Source: Aurantiacibacter sp. MUD11 (lineage in GTDB: Bacteria > Pseudomonadota > Alphaproteobacteria > Sphingomonadales > Sphingomonadaceae). From it: DNA of 64,000 nt. Within the stretch, counting starts at the first letter, position 1, and each line of letters opens with the position of its first letter. This document shows positions 16,063-22,954 of the stretch, in pieces. A model generated the notes under the pieces. That model ran no database searches. It was not told where the DNA came from and worked only from the letters and a program-made list of their open reading frames with translations. A program made the translations under genes and the position numbers. The DNA lies in NCBI RefSeq assembly GCF_026967575.1, contig NZ_CP114054.1, forward strand, positions 1,922,001-1,986,000, written 5' to 3'.

Positions 16063-17526
16063 ATGAGCACTTTCAAGAAGATCCTGATCGCCCTCCTGCT
16101 CCTGCTGTTGCTGGCCGTTGCCGTCATCTGGTGGCTGTTCCAGGGCGATACCGCGCAATTGTCGCTGGAAGAGACCACCGGCACCGATCCGACGCTCGCG
16201 CAGCCCGATCCGCAGTTGGTCCCCACGGTGGAAATCGCCGAACCGATCGGCTGGGGCGAGGATGGCGCTCCGACGGCGGCCGAAGGGCTGGTGGTGAACC
16301 GCTTTGCCGAGGGCCTCGACCACCCGCGCGTGATCTATGCCATGCCCAACGGCGATATTCTCGTCACGCTCACGCGTGCGCCGGAAACCGAGATCGCCGG
16401 TGGCTGGCTGACCAATTTCGTCGCCGGCATCCTGTTCAGCGAAGCCGGTTCGGCAGGTTCGTCGCCCAACCAGCTGGTGCTGCTGCGCGATACGGACGAG
16501 GACGGCGTGGCCGACGAGCAGCACGTGCTGCGCGAGGATGATCTCGATTCGCCCTCCGGCATCGCCTGGGCGGACGGCAATCTCTACATCGCCAATCACG
16601 ACGAAGTGCTGCGCTTTGCCTACGAGGAAGGGGCCAACGAGGTTACTGGCGAACCGGAAAAAATCGCTGACCTGCCGCCTGCCGGCAATCACTGGATGCG
16701 CAATATCATCCTCTCCGACGATGGCACGCGGCTCTACGTCGCGGTCGGCTCGGCCTCCAACATCGGCGAAGGCGGGATGGAGATCGAGGAAGGCCGCGCG
16801 GCGATTCACGAGCTGAACCTCGAATCCGGCAATGCCCGCATCTTCGGTGCTGGCCTGCGCAACCCCAACGGCATGGCGTGGAACCCGTGGACCGGCGAGC
16901 TGTGGACCACGGTGAACGAGCGCGACATGCTCGGATCGGACCTGGTGCCCGATTACATGTCCAACGTGCCGATCGGCGTGCACTACGGCTGGCCGTGGGT
17001 CTATTATAACAACGTGGTGGACGAGCGCGTGGAAGCGCGCATGCCGCGTTACCTCACCGAATACACGCGCACCCCGCAATATGCGCTGGGCGCCCACGTC
17101 GCCCCGCTGGGGCTGGTCTTTACCGAGGAAGGCACCACGATGGGCGAGAATTTCGGCCCCGGCGCCTTCATTGCCCGCCACGGTTCGTGGAATCGCAAGC
17201 CCGCCGCCGGTTATGACGTGGTCTTCGTGGCCTTCGACGAGCGCGGCAACCCCACGGGGCTGCCGATCAACGTGCTGGAAAGCTTCCTCACCGGCGAAGG
17301 CCAGACCTACGGTCGCCCGACCTGGGTGGAATGGGACCGCACCGGCGCGCTGTTGGTGAGCGACGACACCGGCAACATCATCTGGCGCGTCACCGCTCCG
17401 GGTGCAGAGGGTGCCGCCGCCATCGAGCGCAACCGTGGCGAGCGCCTGCCGCCGCGTCGTCAGCTGCGTGGCGACCCGGCTCGCGCCTTCGAGGAAGGCG
17501 CGATCAGCCCGGAAGACATCATGTAG
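16063..17526 (+). CDS. Membrane-anchored PQQ-dependent sorbosone/sugar dehydrogenase-like protein
   Basis: A 487-residue protein with an uncleaved N-terminal helix (about residues 7-26, very Leu-rich) and a periplasmic beta-propeller of the GSDH/sorbosone dehydrogenase family. Blocks seen: GLDHPRVIYAMPNGDILV, LDSPSGIAWADGNLYIANHD, GNHWMRNI, GLRNPNGMAWNPWTGELW, and HGSWNRKPAAGYDVVFV. The family uses pyrroloquinoline quinone with calcium to oxidise sugars or sorbosone; the substrate is unknown and no PQQ synthesis gene lies in the window. ATG 16063 gives the membrane anchor; an in-frame ATG 12 codons earlier has no support. Confidence 0.85.
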   Translation: MSTFKKILIALLLLLLLAVAVIWWLFQGDTAQLSLEETTGTDPTLAQPDPQLVPTVEIAEPIGWGEDGAPTAAEGLVVNRFAEGLDHPRVIYAMPNGDILVTLTRAPETEIAGGWLTNFVAGILFSEAGSAGSSPNQLVLLRDTDEDGVADEQHVLREDDLDSPSGIAWADGNLYIANHDEVLRFAYEEGANEVTGEPEKIADLPPAGNHWMRNIILSDDGTRLYVAVGSASNIGEGGMEIEEGRAAIHELNLESGNARIFGAGLRNPNGMAWNPWTGELWTTVNERDMLGSDLVPDYMSNVPIGVHYGWPWVYYNNVVDERVEARMPRYLTEYTRTPQYALGAHVAPLGLVFTEEGTTMGENFGPGAFIARHGSWNRKPAAGYDVVFVAFDERGNPTGLPINVLESFLTGEGQTYGRPTWVEWDRTGALLVSDDTGNIIWRVTAPGAEGAAAIERNRGERLPPRRQLRGDPARAFEEGAISPEDIM

Positions 17527-17529
17527 CTG

Positions 17530-18357
17530 TCAGCGGATGCGCTTGCCCGCGCGTCCGGCCAGTTCGGTGATGAAGTGCCAGGCGATGCGGCCCGAACGGG
17601 CTCCACGCCGCTTGGCCCATTCCAGCGCCTCGGCCTCGTTCAGCTCCAGCCCGTATTCGGCGGCATAGCCGCGCAGGATATCGAGGTAATCGTCCTGGCT
17701 GGCATTGTGGAACCCCAGCGAGAGGCCGAAGCGGTCCGCCAGGGCGAGGTTGTCGTCCACTGCATCGCGCGGATTGATCGGATCGTCCTGCTCGCTGCCG
17801 TGGCGCGGCAGGATCGCACGGCGGTTGGAGGTGACCGCGAGGCGGACATTCTCCGGTCGGGCCTCGACGCCACCGTCGAGCCAGCTGCGCAGGTGGCGCG
17901 GCGAGGTGGTATCCCCCTCGGCAAAGCCGAGATCGTCGATGAAGACGAGGAAATTGCGCTCTACCTTGGCCAGTTCCGCGAACAGGTCCGGCAATGTCGA
18001 CACCGCGTCGGTGGCGACCTGTACCAAGGCAATGTTGCCGCCCTTGTCCTGCGCATCGGCGACCGCGGCGCGCAGGAGGGCGGACTTGCCCATGCCGCGC
18101 GATCCCCACAACAGCATGTCATGCGCTGGATGGCCGGCGGCAATCCGCGCGACATTGGCGGTGACGGCGGCCTTCTGCCTGTCGATACCGCGCAGCAGCT
18201 CCAGCGACGGCGCCTCGATATGGCCCACGCGGCGCCCGGTCTGTCCGTCCCAGACATAGGCCGGGCGACCGACCCAGGCGATGCGGGATTCGGGCGGCGG
18301 CGAAAGGCGTTCCAGTGCCGCCGCGATGCGGGCGAGGAGTTCGGCTTGGTTTTCCAT
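17530..18357 (-). CDS. DUF815 AAA-type ATP-binding protein
   Basis: A 275-residue P-loop ATPase of the DUF815 family. Walker A GSRGMGKSALL near residues 84-94, Walker B FLVFIDDLGF near 137-146, sensor-like LAVTSNRR near 173. The family has no assigned role; the fold resembles ATPases that load or organise other proteins. It is convergent with the sorbosone dehydrogenase-like gene (three bases between stops) and divergent from sua5 with a 26-base gap. Confidence 0.85.
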   Translation of the reverse strand: MENQAELLARIAAALERLSPPPESRIAWVGRPAYVWDGQTGRRVGHIEAPSLELLRGIDRQKAAVTANVARIAAGHPAHDMLLWGSRGMGKSALLRAAVADAQDKGGNIALVQVATDAVSTLPDLFAELAKVERNFLVFIDDLGFAEGDTTSPRHLRSWLDGGVEARPENVRLAVTSNRRAILPRHGSEQDDPINPRDAVDDNLALADRFGLSLGFHNASQDDYLDILRGYAAEYGLELNEAEALEWAKRRGARSGRIAWHFITELAGRAGKRIR

Positions 18358-18383
18358 CGCCTTCGTCCCTATAGGCGGGCGTG

Positions 18384-19325
18384 ATGAGCGACAAGCAGCG
18401 CCTTCTTCCGTCCGACGCCACCGGCATTGCCGCTGCGGCCGCGATCCTGCGCGAAGGCGGCCTCGTCGCGATCCCGACCGAGACGGTTTACGGCCTCGCC
18501 GCGAGGGCTGACCGGGCCGAAGCGGTGGCGAACATCTACCGCACCAAGGGGCGACCCGATTTCAACCCGCTGATCGTGCATGTCGCTTCGCTCGAGATGG
18601 CGCGACAGCTGGCGGTGTTCGATCCGCGGGCGGAACAACTGGCTGTGCGGTACTGGCCGGGACCGCTCACGCTGGTGCTGCCCTTGCGCGAAGGTGCACC
18701 GATAGCCGCTGCGGTAACCGCCGGTCTGCCTACGATTGCCTTGCGCCAGCCCGGCCATCCCGTGGCGGCTGCATTGCTGGCAGAGCTGAACCTGCCGCTG
18801 GCGGCTCCGTCCGCCAATCGCAGCTATGGCGTAAGCCCTACGCGGCCGGAACACGTGCTCGCTTCTTTCGGAGAGGCCGCGCCACCCGTGCTGGACGGCG
18901 GTGCCTGCGAGGCGGGTCTGGAATCCACCATCGTCGCCCTGCGCCCCGATGGCAGCTGGGCGCTGCTGCGACCGGGACCGATTGCGCAGGAAGAACTGAC
19001 CGAGCATCTCGGCCCGCCCGAAAAGTTGCGCGGCACGACTATCGAGGCGCCGGGACAGCTCGAAAAGCACTATTCGCCGGGCAAGCCGGTTCGTCTGCAT
19101 CGTGCGCAGCCGGAGGACGGCGATTTCATGATCGGTTTCGGCGAAGTCGGCGGTGATGTGAATCTGTCGCCCACGGGCGACCTCGCCGAAGCGGCCTCGC
19201 AGCTCTACGCAGCGCTGCACGCGGCCGCGCAGTCGGATTGCCCGGCGATTTCGGTGGCACCCGTGCCGCAAGAGGGCATGGGCCGCGCCATCAACGACCG
19301 GCTGCGGCGCGCTGCGGCTTCCTAG
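18384..19325 (+). CDS. sua5: L-threonylcarbamoyladenylate synthase (Sua5 type)
   Basis: A 313-residue enzyme making threonylcarbamoyl-AMP for the t6A modification of tRNA position 37. The YrdC/TsaC domain starts with AIPTETVYGLA near 30-42, the KxR motif lies in TKGRPDFNPLIVHV near 55-68, and PSANRSYGVSPT near 145 follows. The length and a C-terminal Sua5 domain (about 210-313) distinguish it from the short TsaC. ATG 18384 is preferred to GTG 18381. Its stop overlaps that of the convergent lipoprotein gene as CTAG. Confidence 0.93.
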   Translation: MSDKQRLLPSDATGIAAAAAILREGGLVAIPTETVYGLAARADRAEAVANIYRTKGRPDFNPLIVHVASLEMARQLAVFDPRAEQLAVRYWPGPLTLVLPLREGAPIAAAVTAGLPTIALRQPGHPVAAALLAELNLPLAAPSANRSYGVSPTRPEHVLASFGEAAPPVLDGGACEAGLESTIVALRPDGSWALLRPGPIAQEELTEHLGPPEKLRGTTIEAPGQLEKHYSPGKPVRLHRAQPEDGDFMIGFGEVGGDVNLSPTGDLAEAASQLYAALHAAAQSDCPAISVAPVPQEGMGRAINDRLRRAAAS

Positions 19326-19651
19326 CCTTCCGGTTCGGCCGGGATGCTCGGCGCCAGCTCGTCCATCTCGCGGCGGATGATCACGGCCTCGCGGCAGGCC
19401 CTGTCGTCGCCATCGTAGCAATCGACCGAGGCCTCGTCGTAGTCGCGCTGCAATTCACCCATCCGCTCTTCCCGGCGACGGATCTCGCGACCGCGCTCGC
19501 GGTCGGCCTCGTCCTGGCTGGTGGTGGCCCAGTCCACCCCTTGCGAGGCGACGCGAACGGGCGCAGTGGCCACGTCGACCAGCGTCTTGGCCACGCAGGC
19601 GCTAAGCGCTAGCGCGACGAGCGGAATGAAAAGCAGGTGTTTTCCGAACAT
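19322..19651 (-). CDS. Small lipoprotein, unknown function
   Basis: A 109-residue predicted lipoprotein. The signal peptide MFGKHLLFIPLVALALSAC ends in a lipobox (LSAC) with the acylated cysteine near residue 19. The mature part is charged and helix-prone (RERGREIRRREERMGELQRDY), with two further cysteines (VDCYDGDDRACREA) that could form a disulfide. The frame is open far upstream, but ATG 19649-19651 places the lipobox at the right distance. No domain recognised. Convergent with sua5. Confidence 0.75.
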   Translation of the reverse strand: MFGKHLLFIPLVALALSACVAKTLVDVATAPVRVASQGVDWATTSQDEADRERGREIRRREERMGELQRDYDEASVDCYDGDDRACREAVIIRREMDELAPSIPAEPEG

Positions 19652-19734
19652 TACGGGCCCATGAGACGGGGGAGACTCCCGCACCATGGACCCGTAATCG
19701 TGACCTGGCAATGAAGCTGACGGCTGGAAGCCGA

Positions 19735-20517
19735 TCAGGCGTCTTCGGTCTCGGTAGCTTCCTCGTCGCCCTCGACCGTGCCGTTCTCGCAGACCAGCGT
19801 GCCCGATCCCATGGAGTTGACCTCGCACGAGGCGGCACCGCTGACGCGGACCGTGCCCGAACCCATGATATTGGCTTCGACGCGGCCGTCCGAAGCGAAG
19901 GCGGCATCGCCTGAACCGGCGATATTCACCTCGCCGTTACCGACGCTGAGGTCAGCCATGTCGGCGCTGCCGCTGCCCATCACGTTCAGTTCCAGCGAGT
20001 TGGTGCTGCCCGATGCGGCGACCGAGCCGCTGCCGGCGATCATCACTTCGAGGTCCGTCGCGGCCAGGCCGTTTGCGGTAATCGAGCCCGAGCCGGCGAT
20101 GACGATCTCGGCATTGTCGCTCATGGCATCGGTGGTGATCGAGCCCGAACCGGCCATGACCAGCGAATTGGGCGGCGGCATGGTGACATTCACCGTGGCG
20201 CGGTCGCGATCGCGCCAGTCGCCATCCTCGCGGGAAATGCCCAGCGTGCCTTCTTCGAGAACGAAGCGCATGCGATCTTTGGCCTCGTCGGAGCCTTCGA
20301 CCTCGATGTTGAATTCCTCGCCGGTGGTGATCACCACGTTGTCCGGCGCGGCCAGCGCGACGGTTTCCGGCGGATCGCCGCTCATGTCTAGCTCGGCGAG
20401 CGGAACACCCTCATTCTCGCCGAATCTGACATCGACGTCGCCGCAGCCCGAAAGGCCGGCGGCGGCTACCATGGCGACCACGGGCACTACCTTGCCCAGA
20501 ATCTTGCCCAAACGCAT
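19735..20517 (-). CDS. Secreted lipoprotein with DUF2807/GIN-like beta-helix repeats
   Basis: A 260-residue lipoprotein. The signal peptide starts MRLGKILGKVVPVVAMV and ends LSGCGD (lipobox). Residues about 135-250 hold at least seven turns of a repeat of about 18-20 residues built around GSGS or GSGT (MAGSGSI, IAGSGSI, IAGSGSV, VMGSGSA, IAGSGDA, IMGSGTV, SMGSGTL), the pattern of DUF2807 (putative auto-transporter adhesin head) domains. The tail is acidic. Start ATG 20517 has AGGAG about 9 bases upstream. Function unknown; a surface or periplasmic beta-helix is the likely form. Confidence 0.8.
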   Translation of the reverse strand: MRLGKILGKVVPVVAMVAAAGLSGCGDVDVRFGENEGVPLAELDMSGDPPETVALAAPDNVVITTGEEFNIEVEGSDEAKDRMRFVLEEGTLGISREDGDWRDRDRATVNVTMPPPNSLVMAGSGSITTDAMSDNAEIVIAGSGSITANGLAATDLEVMIAGSGSVAASGSTNSLELNVMGSGSADMADLSVGNGEVNIAGSGDAAFASDGRVEANIMGSGTVRVSGAASCEVNSMGSGTLVCENGTVEGDEEATETEDA

Positions 20518-20623
20518 TCCCACTTCTCCTGTCTTGCGTATTAATACGGCAATACACCCTTGAAGAGTTGAACGCAAAGGCGTTTGTCGATGTATGGCAG
20601 CGATTGGCAGAGCGCAAAAGCAA

Positions 20624-20652
20624 GGGGCCGCTCGCATCTTGCGAACGGCCCC
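20624..20652 (-). terminator. Rho-independent terminator of carD
   Basis: On the minus strand a stem of GGGGCCG / CGGCCCC extended by five more pairs after one mismatch, with a three-base loop, followed by a T-rich stretch (TTGCTTTTG). It lies 41 bases after the carD stop. Confidence 0.7.
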
Positions 20653-20693
20653 TCGATATTGCTTCAGGCGCTGTGGGTGCCTTTAGGTACCGC

Positions 20694-21227
20694 TCAAGCG
20701 TCCTCGGTGTTCTCGTAATACTGCGGAGCATGCTCCTTCAGCACGTCGAGGATCTTGGTGAGCGCGGTCGGCTCGTCGGTCTTCTCCATCGCCGCCAGTT
20801 CGCGGGCGAGACGGCTGGAAGCCGCTTCGAAGATCTGCCGTTCGGAATAGCTCTGTTCCGGCTGGTCTTCCGGGCGGAACAGGTCGCGCGTCACTTCGGC
20901 GATCGAAACCAGGTCGCCCGAGTTGATCTTCGCCTCGTATTCCTGTGCGCGGCGGCTCCACATGGTGCGCTTGACCTTGGGCTTGCCCTTCAGCGTTTCC
21001 ATGGCTTCCTTCAGCGTCTTGTCGCTGGAAAGCTTGCGCATGCCGATGCTCTCGACCTTGTTGGTCGGGACGCGCAGGGTCATGCGTTCCTTTTCGAAAC
21101 GGAGCACGTAGAGCTCCAGCTGCATCCCGGCGATTTCTTCGTTCTGCAGCTCGATAACACGGCCAACGCCGTGCTTGGGGTAAACAACGTAATCACCGAC
21201 TTCAAAGGCGGGCGCATTAGCAGCCAT
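20694..21227 (-). CDS. carD: CarD/CdnL-family transcription factor
   Basis: A 177-residue RNA-polymerase-binding regulator. The N-terminal RNAP-interacting Tudor-like domain (about 8-60) has FEVGDYVVYPKHGVGRV and RFEKERMTLRVPTNKV; the C-terminal helical domain (70-160) includes KPKVKRTMWSRRAQEYEAKI with the conserved tryptophan that stabilises the open promoter complex. CdnL in Caulobacter supports rRNA and growth genes and is tied to the cell cycle. Upstream lies a 222-base gap with three GANTC sites at 21410, 21421 and 21440. A terminator follows the gene. Confidence 0.94.
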   Translation of the reverse strand: MAANAPAFEVGDYVVYPKHGVGRVIELQNEEIAGMQLELYVLRFEKERMTLRVPTNKVESIGMRKLSSDKTLKEAMETLKGKPKVKRTMWSRRAQEYEAKINSGDLVSIAEVTRDLFRPEDQPEQSYSERQIFEAASSRLARELAAMEKTDEPTALTKILDVLKEHAPQYYENTEDA

Positions 21228-21450
21228 GTATTTCCCTTTCTTCAGCGGTCCTACAGTGAAAAGGCCCCTTCCGCCGCATGACTAACGCAGCGCATCCGGG
21301 TGCCGATGCTGTTGCTAAAAGCTAGGACCTGCCTTCCTATTTGCCTGCCCGAACTCCAAGGGAGCGCAGCAGTTGCGGCAAGTATATAACACAAGTGCGA
21401 CATAATTGCGAGTCATTGGTGATTCGCAGACAAGTGCTTGAGTCGATGAA

Positions 21451-22275
21451 CTAATGCCGCCTGTTTGCGGCCGCAATTTCGGCTCCGAACAACAGTGCAT
21501 AGGCGGCCAGGTAAAGCCAGGTCAGCAATACGACCACGGCGCCGAGAGCGCCGTAAGTAGCGTTGTAATCGCCGAAATTCGCGACGTAGATGCCGAACAC
21601 CGCGGTCAGCAATACGATGCCAACCCCGGCACATGCCGCACCAGGCCAAAGCTGGCGCAAATCAACGGCGACCCCCTTCGGCGCACGGCGATAGAGCAAG
21701 GCAGCGCCCATCGCCGCAGCGAGAGCCAGGATGAGGTAAGGCAGCACCTGGCCCAGCATACCGAGCGCCCCGGAATCCCCAAGGGCAGCCGTTGCGCCAA
21801 TGGCGACCGCGACGAGGCCGGCACCGGCCAGCGCGCCCAGCAGGATGACGAGCGCCAACAGGTTGGCGCGCAGCAAGCCACGTTGCTCGGGTGCGGCAAA
21901 GGCGAGCGATACGGCTTTCACCAGCGTCAGGGCGCTGCTGCGGGCACCGAACAGCGCCAGCGCCAGGGCGATCAGCAGGCCCAGGCCCTTCCGTTCGCCC
22001 GAAGTGGCGACCATGTCCTGCAACTGTCCGCCGATCAGCTCTGCGGCGGCGGGTGGCAAGGCATTCGCCATCGCCTCGATATGGCGCGCGACCATCTCCG
22101 GGTCCGCTACCAGGCCATAGGTGAGCACCACTGCGGTAAGCAGCGGCACCATGGACAGGAAGGCGTAATAGGCGACGCCCGCCGCGAGGATGGGAACGTT
22201 GTTCCTGCCCGCTGCGGCCCAGGCGCGCTTGACCGTGTCGAAGAAACCCATGCCTTGCCAACGCGGCAGACGCAT
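21451..22275 (-). CDS. YihY/BrkB family inner-membrane protein, copy 1
   Basis: A 274-residue polytopic membrane protein of the YihY/virulence factor BrkB family. The family block ILAAGVAYYAFLSMVPLL is near residues 30-47; about six membrane helices follow, ending with LTWLYLAAYALLFGAEIAA. The family's function is not established (the old RNase BN label is wrong). It is shorter than the second copy at 55678-56709 and lacks that copy's long charged tail. It starts 20 bases after the fdxA stop and may belong to the same transcript. Confidence 0.85.
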   Translation of the reverse strand: MRLPRWQGMGFFDTVKRAWAAAGRNNVPILAAGVAYYAFLSMVPLLTAVVLTYGLVADPEMVARHIEAMANALPPAAAELIGGQLQDMVATSGERKGLGLLIALALALFGARSSALTLVKAVSLAFAAPEQRGLLRANLLALVILLGALAGAGLVAVAIGATAALGDSGALGMLGQVLPYLILALAAAMGAALLYRRAPKGVAVDLRQLWPGAACAGVGIVLLTAVFGIYVANFGDYNATYGALGAVVVLLTWLYLAAYALLFGAEIAAANRRH

Positions 22276-22295
22276 GAAGGTTCACTCCTGCAGGA

Positions 22296-22634
22296 TCAGT
22301 CGCCTTCGCCGGGCTCTTCGGAGAAGTACTTCTCGAACTTGCCCTCTTCGCCCTTGTGATCGTCGGCGTCGGCGGGCGGTTCCTTCTTCTCGGTGATGTT
22401 CGGCCACTCGGCGGAGAACTTGGTGTTCAGCTCCAGCCACTTTTCCAGGCCGCCCTCGGTATCGGGCAGGATGGCCTCTGCCGGGCATTCGGGTTCGCAC
22501 ACGCCGCAGTCGATGCATTCCGACGGGTTGATGACGAGCATGTTCTCGCCCTCGTAGAAGCAGTCGACCGGACAGACCTCGACGCAGTCGGTATATTTGC
22601 ATTTGATGCAGGCGTCGGTGACGACATAGGTCAT
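22296..22634 (-). CDS. fdxA: Ferredoxin FdxA (seven-iron type)
   Basis: A 112-residue [3Fe-4S][4Fe-4S] ferredoxin. Cysteine pattern: [19 protein letters not shown] (residues about 8-26) then [13 protein letters not shown] (about 39-51), followed by the family tail with [16 protein letters not shown]. Such ferredoxins carry electrons in the cytoplasm; the partner is unknown. Its ATG overlaps the stop of the S4-domain gene (ATGA, 22631-22634), an operon order (helicase, S4 protein, fdxA) seen in many alphaproteobacteria. Confidence 0.94.
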   Translation of the reverse strand: MTYVVTDACIKCKYTDCVEVCPVDCFYEGENMLVINPSECIDCGVCEPECPAEAILPDTEGGLEKWLELNTKFSAEWPNITEKKEPPADADDHKGEEGKFEKYFSEEPGEGD

Positions 22635-22954
22635 GGTAGCGATGGTCCTTCCTGTTCGCTCGCGGTCGGGCGCGATTGCGCCCCTGCTATGGCGATAGTG
22701 CGCGATGCGTCAAGCACCCGATAGTGCGATTGTGCCTCGGCTGCGGGTCCGCGGCGCTCCGGCAGGCTGTCGACGGCAATCACTTGCACGCCCTTGCCGA
22801 TGGGCAGGGTCAATACGTCGCCGCTGTCGACCGCATGGGCGGCGGAAGTGACGCGCAGCCCATTGCAGCGGATATGGCCCTCGGCGATCCAGCGCTGGGC
22901 CACGGCGCGGCTTTTCGAAAACCGCAGTCGCACCAGCAGCAGATCGAGCCGCAT
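22631..22954 (-). CDS. S4-domain RNA-binding protein (HslR-like)
   Basis: A 107-residue protein whose first 60 residues are an S4 RNA-binding domain: [23 protein letters not shown], then [23 protein letters not shown]. It resembles Hsp15/HslR, which binds free 50S subunits carrying a nascent chain; the tail is different and low in complexity. Its ATG overlaps the stop of the SUV3-type helicase by the TGATG arrangement, so it is translationally coupled to it. Confidence 0.88.
   Translation of the reverse strand: MRLDLLLVRLRFSKSRAVAQRWIAEGHIRCNGLRVTSAAHAVDSGDVLTLPIGKGVQVIAVDSLPERRGPAAEAQSHYRVLDASRTIAIAGAQSRPTASEQEGPSLP

Noticed and set aside
19021..19040. Near copy of the 16-base repeat inside sua5
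   Set aside because: Two mismatches in the dyad half and explained by codons of KLRGTT; not counted.
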